Positions 1-5,761 of a stretch of 5,864 bases of DNA are shown here, piece after piece. Each line of letters starts with the position of its first letter. The stretch's first letter is position 1. Made by a program: the position numbers and the translations under genes. The stretch spans positions 1-5,864 of the forward strand of contig SFPL01000091.1 in assembly GCA_004551905.1 (NCBI GenBank). The letters are read 5' to 3'. A model generated the notes under the pieces. It saw only the letters and a program-made list of their open reading frames with translations. It was not told the origin of the DNA and made no database searches. Source of the stretch: Lentisphaeraceae bacterium. GTDB taxonomy: Bacteria; Verrucomicrobiota; Kiritimatiellia; RFP12; UBA1067.

Positions 1-59
1 CTGAGCCCGAGACGACGAAGAGGAACGCGACCTCCTGGCGAAAGCGAAAGGCGGTATGA
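1..59 (+). CDS. Possible 3' tail of an upstream gene (very uncertain)
   Basis: One plus-strand frame is open from the window edge to a TGA at 57-59 and would end in ...TSWRKRKAV. Its first dozen codons all end in G or C, as in the real genes downstream. The same third-position pattern also fits a minus-strand frame that reads out of the window. Another plus frame (5-67, ending in ...LLAKAKGGMTR) looks protein-like too, but is cut off by a TGA at 2-4. About 60 bases are too few to decide between these, so this marks only that coding sequence may enter from the left. No family can be recognised. Confidence 0.2.
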   Translation, partial: EPETTKRNATSWRKRKAV

Positions 60-87
60 CCCGCTGACGCGGGGCTGGTTTTCCCTT
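60..87 (+). terminator. Weak hairpin followed by a T/C tract, possible terminator
   Basis: CCCGC (60-64) pairs with GCGGG (69-73) around a TGAC loop. Five bases later comes TTTT (79-82), and then a pyrimidine-rich run. This resembles a short intrinsic terminator for a gene ending just upstream. The five-pair stem is short and the T run is brief and set back from the stem, so the call is weak. Confidence 0.3.
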
Positions 88-134
88 CCTTCCTCCTTCC
101 CCCGCACCCCTATTCTCCTTGCTACCTTTTCCTT
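79..134 (+). other. Polypyrimidine tract
   Basis: About 51 of 56 bases are C or T on the plus strand; the exceptions are G104, A106, A112, G121 and A124. The tract lies just after the weak hairpin and before the AT-rich patch. Such tracts can act in transcription termination or mark compositional skew at a gene boundary; no function is shown by the sequence. Confidence 0.6.
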
Positions 135-181
135 GCGCTGGACGCGCAATGGAACGAAAATCTTCACCCTTAGACATGGCA

Positions 182-207
182 CGAAAATTTCAGTCGAAAT
201 TTACAGT
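182..207. repeat. Two tandem imperfect 13-base direct repeats
   Basis: CGAAAATTTCAGT (182-194) is followed directly by CGAAATTTACAGT (195-207), with 11 of 13 positions identical. They lie in an AT-rich patch (about 150-250) that contrasts with the GC-rich surroundings. Paired 13-base repeats could be a regulator-binding site or a duplication scar. A 29-codon frame (176-265, starting MARKFQSKF) runs through them, but has no ribosome-binding site and no family resemblance, so I do not call it a gene. Confidence 0.6.
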
Positions 208-256
208 TGCTGACCTAAATTATCATGTTTTAGACTGTGATATGGATATGGCCTTG

Positions 257-287
257 GTGCAGTAGAAGTGCAGTAAAGTGCAGAAGG
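257..287. repeat. Three imperfect GTGCAG direct repeats
   Basis: GTGCAGTAGAA (257-267), GTGCAGTAAA (268-277) and GTGCAGAAGG (278-287) lie head to tail with spacings of 11 and 10 bases, close to one DNA helical turn. This would place equivalent bases on one face of the helix, as in some operator or iteron arrays. They lie just before the ATPase remnant and may be its former promoter region or a later duplication. No binding protein can be named. Confidence 0.55.
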
Positions 288-307
288 CCGCGGAAGTGCC
301 GCGCAAA

Positions 308-510
308 CCGCCGCGTGAGATTACGGTTAAGGTCATGATTGACCAGTCCGGCGGACAGAACGGCATGTTCTGGCTGTCTGGTTCGCAGCAATTCCACCTG
401 ATGCGCGACATAAGCGAGTCCCTTTGTCGCGCGGTGCGGTGGTCTGCCCGACCGAGCTCCCGCTTCCGCTCACCTCGGACGTGTCGGTGATCCCCGCCAC
501 CGCCCTATAG
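308..510 (+). pseudogene. Remnant of an AAA_14/DUF4143-type ATPase gene
   Basis: In one frame (about 308-427) the translation includes NGMFWLSGSQQFHLM (359-403) followed by RDISESL. This is the very recognisable sensor-1 segment of AAA_14 ATPases that carry a C-terminal DUF4143 domain, a large family in gut anaerobes whose role is mostly unknown. The similarity breaks off near 425. In another frame, 427-510 reads SRGAVVC...VIPATAL then TAG, which resembles the usual C-terminal end of the same proteins (a GAVVC strand, then a hydrophobic last strand). The Walker A and Walker B regions and most of the middle are missing; intact members are roughly 400 residues long. The best reading is a gene that lost its 5' part and suffered an internal deletion with a frame change. 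The sensor-1 match is firm; the C-terminal match is from memory of the family and less sure. Confidence 0.7.
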
Positions 511-521
511 ACGCTGGAATA

Positions 522-530
522 TGGTATAAT
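522..530 (+). promoter_or_regulatory. Extended -10 promoter, leaderless start of the 539 gene
   Basis: TGGTATAAT is a perfect TATAAT (525-530) with the extended TGn element at 522-524. No TTGACA-like -35 box is visible 16-18 bases upstream, so the extended -10 may suffice. Eight bases separate the -10 box from the ATG at 539. Transcription normally starts about 6-8 bases after the -10 box, so the mRNA should begin at or within a couple of bases of the start codon. No Shine-Dalgarno sequence is present. The whole module recurs almost exactly before tyrS. Confidence 0.75.
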
Positions 531-538
531 TCGCACCA

Positions 539-1282
539 ATGCGATTTCTCTACGAGTACCGGACGAGCGACAACGAGCCGAGGCAGGGCGAGATCCGCGC
601 GGCAGATCGCGACGCGGCGTTCGCGGCGCTGAAAGCGCGGGGCATCCGGCCGAGCGCGGTGCGCGAGGCGCCGGGGTTCTTCAACTGGCTGTTCGGCAAG
701 GGGAAGCGCTGGATCGCCATCGGCGCGCTCGCCTGCGCGGTGTGCGGACTGATTGCGTTCTTCGCGTCGGTCAGGGAGGAGATCGAGGTCGGCGCGGCGT
801 TCGGCAACACGACGCGGCGGCAGGTGATCGGCGACGCGGCGGTGGTGCAGAAGGGGATTCTCGACGGCTGGAGCGACGTCTTCTCGGAGGAGGGCGAGCG
901 CTTCCTCGCCGGGTTCGCGGTGCCGGGGGTGCCGGTCAGCGTGCGCAACACGACGGAACGCGAGATCCGCGAGGCGCTGGGGCGGAAGGTCGGGGTGACG
1001 AAGGACGACTCGCTGGAGGCGCGGCAGATCAAGGCGATGGTGGAGGGGATGAAGGAGGAGCTGCGCGAGTTCCTGGCCGACGGCGGCTCGATCATCGGGT
1101 ACGGGCAGCGTCTGGTGCAGCGGCAGGAGCAGGAGATTGGATATTACGCGCGCGCGAAGACGGAGCTGGACGCGCTGGTGGAGTCGAAGGCGCCGCGGGA
1201 GGAGGTCATCGCGCTCTGGGAGAAGAGCAACGACAAGCTCCGCCGCATGGGCATCCGCCTCCTCTCCCTGCCGGAGGAGTGA
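539..1282 (+). CDS. Single-pass membrane protein with PilC/GspF-like N-terminus, function unknown
   Basis: The protein is 247 residues. Residues 1-42 (YEYRTSDNEPRQGEIRAADR, then AAFAALKARGIRP) resemble the short N-terminal lead of PilC/GspF inner-membrane proteins of type II secretion and type IV pili, where a YEY..G..G.I.A...A...L...G pattern is common. The rest of a GspF protein, with its repeated helical domains and several membrane spans, is absent. Residues 58-76 form one hydrophobic segment. Residues 77-247 are charged and soluble, with FLAGFAVPGVPVSVRNTTEREI in the middle and a long helical, Glu/Arg-rich stretch (about 155-237) that may form a coiled coil. I do not recognise the domain after the membrane segment. 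The ATG at 539 is chosen because the TATAAT promoter sits 8 bases before it. Codons strongly favour G at the third position, unlike the C-favouring neighbour 23 bases downstream. Being expressed is likely; any secretion role is only inference. Confidence 0.85.
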   Translation: MRFLYEYRTSDNEPRQGEIRAADRDAAFAALKARGIRPSAVREAPGFFNWLFGKGKRWIAIGALACAVCGLIAFFASVREEIEVGAAFGNTTRRQVIGDAAVVQKGILDGWSDVFSEEGERFLAGFAVPGVPVSVRNTTEREIREALGRKVGVTKDDSLEARQIKAMVEGMKEELREFLADGGSIIGYGQRLVQRQEQEIGYYARAKTELDALVESKAPREEVIALWEKSNDKLRRMGIRLLSLPEE

Positions 1283-1291
1283 AGCCCGGCC

Positions 1292-1305
1292 GCTAATACA
1301 CCTCA
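1292..1305 (+). promoter_or_regulatory. Weak -10-like box before the 1306 gene
   Basis: GCTAAT (1292-1297) lies exactly 8 bases before the ATG at 1306, the same distance as the two perfect TATAAT boxes at 525 and 2283. It matches TATAAT at only four of six positions and has no extended TGn element. No ribosome-binding site lies in the usual window: GGAGGAG at 1273-1279 is more than 25 bases away and inside the preceding gene. Either the gene has its own weak leaderless promoter, or it is read through from the 539 gene and starts without a Shine-Dalgarno site. Confidence 0.35.
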
Positions 1306-2226
1306 ATGAAGAGATTTGTTTCGTCGCTGGTTCTTCTCCTGGTCGTCGCCGTTGCGGCGAGCGGCGACGCCGCGCCGCGCGGCAAACGTGCCACGAGCCG
1401 CGCGCCGCGAATCACGATTATGACCTGGAACGGCAACTGGTTCCCGTCCGGCCGCGCCGAGCACCGCGCGCACCCCGACGTCGAGGCCGCCACTACCGTC
1501 GCCGCCGGCAAGTTGCTCGCCGTCTCGCTGCGCGCCGCGGACCCGACCGGCTCCAACGCGGTGATCCTCGTCCTCAACGAGGTCCGCGGCCCTCGCTCCG
1601 CCTCGAACCTCATCGAGCGCGTCGGCATCCCCGGCCTGCGCCTCGCCTCCATCTCCGCCTACCGCCGCCGCGACCGCTTCGACCAGCAGCAGGACGTCAT
1701 CGCCACCACCCTGCCCGTCGTCGACCGGGGCTGGAGCACCTGGCACAGCGAGAAGCGCGAGACCCCGCCGCGCGGCTACGCTTACGCGGACGTCGTCGTC
1801 TCCCCCGCCGTCACCGCGCGCGTCTACGCGGTGCACCTCAAGTCCAACTACGGCGCCACCACCAAGGAGACCCGCGAGCTCAACCGGGCGAAGCGCACCC
1901 ATGCGGTCGAGCAGCTCGTCGGCCAGAACAAGAAGCGCCGCTACGTGATCGTCGCCGGCGACATGAACGCCGACGCCTGGCGCAAGGAGTTCGCCGAGGA
2001 GAGCATCTTCGGGCTCTTCGCCGGCGCGGGCTTCGACAACCACCTCGCCGCGCTGCCGCCGGAGCGCCGCGGCACCCACCCCAGCGCCCGCCACGGCGAC
2101 AGCGCGCTCGACTACATCATGACCCGCGGCTTCGTCCTCCAGGGCGAGCCCTGCATCGAGCCCGCCCAGGGCCTCTCCGACCACTCGGCGCTTTCGCTGG
2201 TTGTTTCGCCCAAGCTTAAGCGATAG
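1306..2226 (+). CDS. Predicted exported endonuclease/exonuclease/phosphatase-family protein
   Basis: This 306-residue protein belongs to the EEP (DNase I-like) fold, whose members are metal-dependent nucleases or phosphoesterases. The motifs occur in the usual order: TWNGNW with N42; LNEVRG with the metal-binding E92; VHLKSNYG with catalytic H177; GDMNAD with D219 and N221; LDYIM with D269; and SDHSAL with D292-H293. All expected catalytic residues are therefore present. Residues 1-22 (MKRF, then a hydrophobic run and a small-residue region) look like a signal peptide, so the mature enzyme probably acts in the periplasm or outside the cell. The substrate cannot be told: DNA, RNA, phospholipid and inositol phosphate enzymes share these motifs. 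The start at 1306 gives the complete signal peptide and lies 23 bases after the previous stop. Third codon positions are mostly C, in contrast to the G-rich gene before it. Co-transcription with that gene is possible. Confidence 0.9.
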   Translation: MKRFVSSLVLLLVVAVAASGDAAPRGKRATSRAPRITIMTWNGNWFPSGRAEHRAHPDVEAATTVAAGKLLAVSLRAADPTGSNAVILVLNEVRGPRSASNLIERVGIPGLRLASISAYRRRDRFDQQQDVIATTLPVVDRGWSTWHSEKRETPPRGYAYADVVVSPAVTARVYAVHLKSNYGATTKETRELNRAKRTHAVEQLVGQNKKRRYVIVAGDMNADAWRKEFAEESIFGLFAGAGFDNHLAALPPERRGTHPSARHGDSALDYIMTRGFVLQGEPCIEPAQGLSDHSALSLVVSPKLKR

Positions 2227-2235
2227 CGAATTCTT

Positions 2236-2277
2236 CAGCAGCCAGCAACCAGTGGCCGCGAATCACGAACCACGAAA
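2236..2277. repeat. Heptanucleotide-period array before tyrS
   Basis: Six consecutive 7-base units can be read: CAGCAGC, CAGCAAC, CAGTGGC, CGCGAAT, CACGAAC, CACGAAA. The first three are of the CAGCRRC type and the last three of the CRCGAAN type. Three bases later begins the TGGTATAAT promoter of tyrS. A second array of the CAGCRNC type occurs at 5801-5828. Units are imperfect, so this is a degenerate short tandem repeat that fills most of the 70-base gap between genes. Confidence 0.6.
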
Positions 2278-2279
2278 TT

Positions 2280-2288
2280 TGGTATAAT
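2280..2288 (+). promoter_or_regulatory. Extended -10 promoter, leaderless start of tyrS
   Basis: TGGTATAAT has a perfect TATAAT at 2283-2288 with the extended TGn element at 2280-2282. Eight bases (2289-2296) separate it from the tyrS ATG at 2297. There is no clear -35 box and no Shine-Dalgarno sequence. The 20 bases 2280-2299 match 522-541 at 18 positions. The predicted transcript starts at or next to the ATG, which leaves no room for a T-box or other leader control that some bacteria use for tyrS. It probably drives tyrS, the lptF-type gene and the bat-type gene. Confidence 0.8.
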
Positions 2289-2296
2289 ACGCAGCA

Positions 2297-3538
2297 ATGA
2301 AACTGATTGAAGAACTGAAGGCCCGCTGCCTCGTCGAGGCGCTGACCGACCCTGCGATCGAGCAGGCGCTGGAGCGACCGACCACGGTCTACTGCGGCTT
2401 CGACCCCAGCGCCCGCTCGCTGCAGGCCGGCAACCTCGTCTCGATCGTCGTGCTGAGGCGCTTCCAGCTCGCAGGCCACAAGGTGATTGCGCTCGTCGGC
2501 GGCGCGACCGGCCTCATCGGCGACCCGTCCGGCAAGTCGGCCGAGCGCAACATGCTCACCGTGGAGCAGGTGGAGGAGAACAAGAAGGGCATCCGCGAGA
2601 ACCTCTCGCGCATCCTCGACTTCGACGGCCCCAACGCCGCGGTGATGGTGGACAACTACGACTGGTACAAGGGCACGAGCGCCATCGAGTTCCTGCGCGA
2701 CATCGCGATCAACTTCCGCGTGCCGCAGATGCTCGCGAAGGAGTCCGTGAAGAAGCGCCTCGAGGCGAGCGAGGGCGCGCTCACCTTCACCGAGTTCTCC
2801 TACCAGATCCTCCAGGGCAACGACTTCCTCCATCTCTTCGACCACTACGGCTGCCGACTGGAGGTCGGCGGCGCGGACCAGTGGGGCAACATCACCGCCG
2901 GCACCGACCTCGTCCACCGCATGCGCGGCGAGACCGCCTACGGCCTCACCTTCCCGCTGCTCCTCGACTCCTCCGGACGCAAGTTCGGCAAGTCCGAGGG
3001 CAACGCGCTCTTCCTCGATGCCACGATGACGCCGGTCTTCGACTGGTACCAGTACTTCCTCAGGACGCCGGATGCGGACGCGATCCGCTACCTCAAGGTG
3101 TTCTCGATGCGTCCGCTCGACGAGATTGCCGCGCTCGAGGCCGAGATGAAGGCGCATCCCGAGGCGCGCATCCCGCAAAAGGCGCTCGCCGAGGAGGTGA
3201 CACGCCTCGTGCACGGCGAGGAGGGGCTCAGGAAGGCGCAGGAGGCCACCGAGGCGCTGTACGCGAAGAAGAGCGCCGCGGACGTCGCCAAAGCCGAGAA
3301 CGTGCCGAGCGCGGCGGTCAAGCTCGACGACTGCGTCGGCAAGCCGGTCTTCGCGGTCGCCGCGGCGGCCGGCATGTTCAAGTCCAACGGCGAGGCGCGG
3401 CGGATGGCCCAGCAGGGCGGGCTCTCGCTCAACGACGCAAAGGTGGACGCGAACCGGCTCTTCGCCGCGGACGACGTCAAGGACGGCGTGGCGGTGCTGC
3501 GCGCCGGCAAGAAGAACTACTTCGTGCTGAGGTTCTGA
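2297..3538 (+). CDS. tyrS: Tyrosyl-tRNA synthetase
   Basis: This cytoplasmic class Ic enzyme joins tyrosine to tRNA-Tyr using ATP. At 413 residues it has the normal bacterial length. The Rossmann catalytic domain comes first, with YCGFDPSARSLQAGN (32-46), the GDPSGK loop (75-80, Asp76), Tyr169, Gln173 and Asp176 for tyrosine binding (the same numbering as the Bacillus stearothermophilus enzyme), GGADQWGN (191-198) and the KMSKS-type signature KFGKS (229-233). An anticodon-binding helical region follows (about 245-340), then a C-terminal S4 RNA-binding domain (about 347-411). One oddity is the HIGH motif, which reads Q43-A-G-N46, so both usual histidines are replaced. All other active-site signatures are intact, so the enzyme is probably functional. 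The ATG at 2297 follows the TATAAT box by 8 bases, with no ribosome-binding site. The lptF-type gene follows after 14 bases. Confidence 0.97.
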   Translation: MKLIEELKARCLVEALTDPAIEQALERPTTVYCGFDPSARSLQAGNLVSIVVLRRFQLAGHKVIALVGGATGLIGDPSGKSAERNMLTVEQVEENKKGIRENLSRILDFDGPNAAVMVDNYDWYKGTSAIEFLRDIAINFRVPQMLAKESVKKRLEASEGALTFTEFSYQILQGNDFLHLFDHYGCRLEVGGADQWGNITAGTDLVHRMRGETAYGLTFPLLLDSSGRKFGKSEGNALFLDATMTPVFDWYQYFLRTPDADAIRYLKVFSMRPLDEIAALEAEMKAHPEARIPQKALAEEVTRLVHGEEGLRKAQEATEALYAKKSAADVAKAENVPSAAVKLDDCVGKPVFAVAAAAGMFKSNGEARRMAQQGGLSLNDAKVDANRLFAADDVKDGVAVLRAGKKNYFVLRF

Positions 3539-3552
3539 ACGGGGGCGCGGCG

Positions 3553-4680
3553 GTGAAGACGATCGAACGGTACGTGTTCGGCTCGTTCCTCTCGAGCTTC
3601 GTCCTGGCATTCCTCGTCCTCTCGTTCGTGCTGACGATCGGGCTGCTGGTGCAGATCGTCGGCTACATCATGGACGGCGTGCCGATGCGGCTCGTCGGCG
3701 AGTTCGCGATGGTGTCGCTACCCGAGACGCTGCAGTGGTCGGTGCCGCTCTCGCTCCTGGTGGGCGCGATCCTCGTCTTCTCCCGCCTGAGCGCGGACGG
3801 CGAGATCGCCGCGATGCGCGCCTGCGGCGTCCACCTCGCCTCCGTCGTCAGGTGGCCCGCGGCGTTCGCGGTCCTCTGCACCCTCGTCGGCTTCTACGTC
3901 AACAACGAGGTGGTGCCGCGCGGCCACGAGGTCCGGCGCACGCTCAAGACGCGCGTATCCGTGGGCGCCGGGCTGAGCGTGCTCGAGCCCGGGCGCGTCA
4001 TCGACGACTTCCCGCGGGTCAAGCTCTACTTCGGCTCCAAGAACGGCAACTGGCTCCACGACTTCGTCGCGCTCGACTACTCCAACCCCAAGGTCGACCG
4101 CATGATCACCGCCGAGAAGGCGCTCGTCACCCAGCAGGGGCGCGACGTCTCGCTCGAGCTCTACGGGATGACGGTCGACCCGCTGGACGAGAGCCACCCG
4201 ACGATGGCGCGCTTCAGCCGCTTCGCCTACGTGCTGAAGGACGTCCTCAAGGAGGGGAAGTACCACCGCCGCGCCAAGGACCTCGTCTTCCGCGGCATGC
4301 TCGGCGAGATCTCGCGGACGCGCGCGGAGATCGAGAAGGTGAAGGCGTCGCCGGACGAGAAGGGGATGAAGGCGCAGCTCGTGGAGTACCTCCGCCGGCA
4401 GTTGAGCTCGCTCAAGGTGGAGCTCGCCAAGCGCTTCGCCTTCGCGCTCGCGTCCATCTGCTTCGTGCTCGTCGGCGTCCCGCTCGGCATCCGCTCGCAG
4501 CGGAAGGAGAGCACCATTGGCATGGCGATTTCGCTCGCGGTGGCGCTCGGCTACTACATGGTGGTGATCCTGATGCTCTCCTTCGAGGAGCGCTACCTCA
4601 TCCACCCGGAGGCGCTCATTTTCCTGCCGGCGCTCGCGTGCATCCTGCTGGGCGGGCGGCTATTGCGCCGCCATCTGTAG
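3553..4680 (+). CDS. LptF/LptG (YjgP/YjgQ) family LPS export permease
   Basis: The 375-residue product is a member of the LptF/LptG family, the inner-membrane half of the LptB2FG ABC transporter that extracts lipopolysaccharide from the inner membrane and passes it to LptC and LptA. Six hydrophobic segments fit the family plan: about 12-36, 56-76, 99-119, 295-314, 321-344 and 352-370. A soluble periplasmic beta-jellyroll-type region lies between spans 3 and 4 (about 125-245). The segment LPETLQWSVPLSLLVGAILVF and then SRLSADGEIAAMRACGV (about 56-93) is the hallmark coupling region, and LVGVPLGI (about 306-313) is typical of span 4. The start is taken as GTG 3553, which puts the first span at the usual distance from the N-terminus; a G-rich run (3541-3545) is only a poor ribosome-binding site. 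Whether it is LptF or LptG cannot be settled. The partner permease and LptB are not in the window. The preceding tyrS suggests operon transcription. Confidence 0.92.
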   Translation: MKTIERYVFGSFLSSFVLAFLVLSFVLTIGLLVQIVGYIMDGVPMRLVGEFAMVSLPETLQWSVPLSLLVGAILVFSRLSADGEIAAMRACGVHLASVVRWPAAFAVLCTLVGFYVNNEVVPRGHEVRRTLKTRVSVGAGLSVLEPGRVIDDFPRVKLYFGSKNGNWLHDFVALDYSNPKVDRMITAEKALVTQQGRDVSLELYGMTVDPLDESHPTMARFSRFAYVLKDVLKEGKYHRRAKDLVFRGMLGEISRTRAEIEKVKASPDEKGMKAQLVEYLRRQLSSLKVELAKRFAFALASICFVLVGVPLGIRSQRKESTIGMAISLAVALGYYMVVILMLSFEERYLIHPEALIFLPALACILLGGRLLRRHL

Positions 4681-4687
4681 GGAGGAG
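4681..4687 (+). promoter_or_regulatory. Strong Shine-Dalgarno site of the bat-type gene
   Basis: GGAGGAG lies immediately after the lptF-type stop codon and 3 bases before the ATG at 4691 (5 bases if only the GGAGG core is counted). It fixes the start of the bat-type gene. It also shows that the organism does use Shine-Dalgarno pairing inside operons, in contrast to the SD-less genes at 539 and 2297. Confidence 0.85.
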
Positions 4688-4690
4688 AAG

Positions 4691-5761
4691 ATGAGGTTCG
4701 CGAATCCGGTCTTTCTCGTTGTCGCCGCGCTCGTCCCGCTCGCCGGGCTCCTCTGGGCGTTTCTGCGCGCGCGCCGCGAAAAGCGGCTCGAGCGCTTCGT
4801 GGCCGCGCCGCTCCGCGCGCGGCTGATGCCGAAGGGCGCCGACCTCTGGGGCGTGCAGGCGTGGTGCGTCATCGCCGGGCTCTTCCTCGCGCTCTTCGCC
4901 GCGGCGCGTCCGCAGTGGGGCCGCGCGACCGAGAAGTACGTCGAGCGCAGCCGCAACGTGGTGGTGGCGATCGACGTCTCGCGCTCGATGCTCTCCGAAG
5001 ACGTGCGCCCCAACCGCCTCGAGCGCACCAAGGCGGACGTCGCGGACCTCATCGATTCGCTCGAGGGCGACCGCTGCGCGCTCGTCGCCTTCCGCCGCAC
5101 CGGCGTGGTGGTCTGCCCGCTCACCACCGACCGCGGCTTCCTCAGGAGCACCCTCGAGCAGCTCGGGCCCGACTCCGCGCCGCGCGGCGAGACCGACCTC
5201 GGCTCGGCGATCCGCGCCTCGCTGGACGCGCTCGACCCGGCGGCGGACGACCACAACGCGATCATCCTCCTCTCCGACGGCGGTGACCTGCGCGGCGAGG
5301 CGCTCGCCAACGCCGCGCTCGCGAAGAAGCGCGGCATCCCGATCTTCACCGTCGGCATCGGCGACCCGCGTGTCGGTGCGACGGTTCCGGCGCTTGACGG
5401 CCGCGGGCCGATGAAGCACAACGGCGAGGTGGTGAAGGTGAAGCTCGAGGAGGCCGCGCTCAAGGCGATCGCCGCGGCGTCGAACGGGCGCTACGTGCCG
5501 CTGGCGACGGCCGGCACCGCCGAGACCACGCTCGGGGCGATCTACCGCCGCTTCCTCCGCCAGGTGGCGGCGAAGGAGCAGAACGAGGAGGCGGAGCGCG
5601 CCGCCGAGCGCTACCAGGTGTTCCTGGTGCCGGGGCTGGTCCTCCTGCTCGCCGGCGCCGCGCTCTCCCGGGGCCGCTTCCGCACGCGTGCCGGGGCCGC
5701 CCCGCTCGGCCGTACGTCGTCCCCTACGGCCGACGCATCAAAATTTCCTTCTCCCCGCTGA
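4691..5761 (+). CDS. BatA/BatB-like von Willebrand factor A membrane protein
   Basis: The 356-residue protein has two N-terminal hydrophobic segments (about 8-25 and 55-72), a VWA domain (about 88-290) and a third hydrophobic segment (309-326). This is the layout of Bacteroides aerotolerance-operon (Bat) proteins, which are thought to act at the cell envelope, often with a MoxR ATPase. The metal-ion-dependent adhesion site is complete: D95-V-S97-R-S99, T168 in GETDLGSA, and D196 in LLSDGGD, so metal-dependent partner binding is likely. BatA and BatB are too alike to separate here, and the usual moxR and DUF58 genes are not in the window. The start has a strong GGAGGAG site and lies 10 bases after the lptF-type gene. 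The C-terminal tail (about 327-356, Arg/Pro/Ser-rich) is unusual: it is encoded by inverted-repeat DNA, and its stop codon lies in a hairpin loop. This suggests that a repeat replaced or extended the original end. Confidence 0.9.
   Translation: MRFANPVFLVVAALVPLAGLLWAFLRARREKRLERFVAAPLRARLMPKGADLWGVQAWCVIAGLFLALFAAARPQWGRATEKYVERSRNVVVAIDVSRSMLSEDVRPNRLERTKADVADLIDSLEGDRCALVAFRRTGVVVCPLTTDRGFLRSTLEQLGPDSAPRGETDLGSAIRASLDALDPAADDHNAIILLSDGGDLRGEALANAALAKKRGIPIFTVGIGDPRVGATVPALDGRGPMKHNGEVVKVKLEEAALKAIAAASNGRYVPLATAGTAETTLGAIYRRFLRQVAAKEQNEEAERAAERYQVFLVPGLVLLLAGAALSRGRFRTRAGAAPLGRTSSPTADASKFPSPR
5706..5733. repeat. Perfect 9-base inverted repeat in the bat-type 3' end
   Basis: TCGGCCGTA (5706-5714) is the exact reverse complement of TACGGCCGA (5725-5733), with a 10-base loop. 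It lies inside the coding sequence and shares four bases with the larger hairpin that begins at 5730, so the two stems cannot both be fully paired in one RNA. Confidence 0.7.

Noticed and set aside
470..1306. Long minus-strand open frame opposite the 539 gene
   Set aside because: It is Arg/Leu/His-rich and low in complexity, as expected for a shadow frame in GC-rich DNA; the plus-strand gene has a promoter and protein-like composition.
1404..2268. 14-base identity (1404-1417 and 2255-2268)
   Set aside because: The first copy encodes the conserved PRITIM strand of the EEP protein and there is no extended similarity, so chance is adequate.
2227..2296. T-box or other leader control of tyrS
   Set aside because: The gap is only 70 bases, the -10 box is 8 bases from the ATG, and no specifier or antiterminator-like structure can fit in the transcript.
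2216..3610. 464-codon minus-strand open frame opposite tyrS
   Set aside because: It lies wholly over a clear tyrS with all family motifs and has the repetitive composition of an antisense shadow.
4616..5463. Two minus-strand open frames opposite the bat-type gene
   Set aside because: The plus strand carries a complete VWA protein with a strong ribosome-binding site; the minus frames show no recognisable domain.
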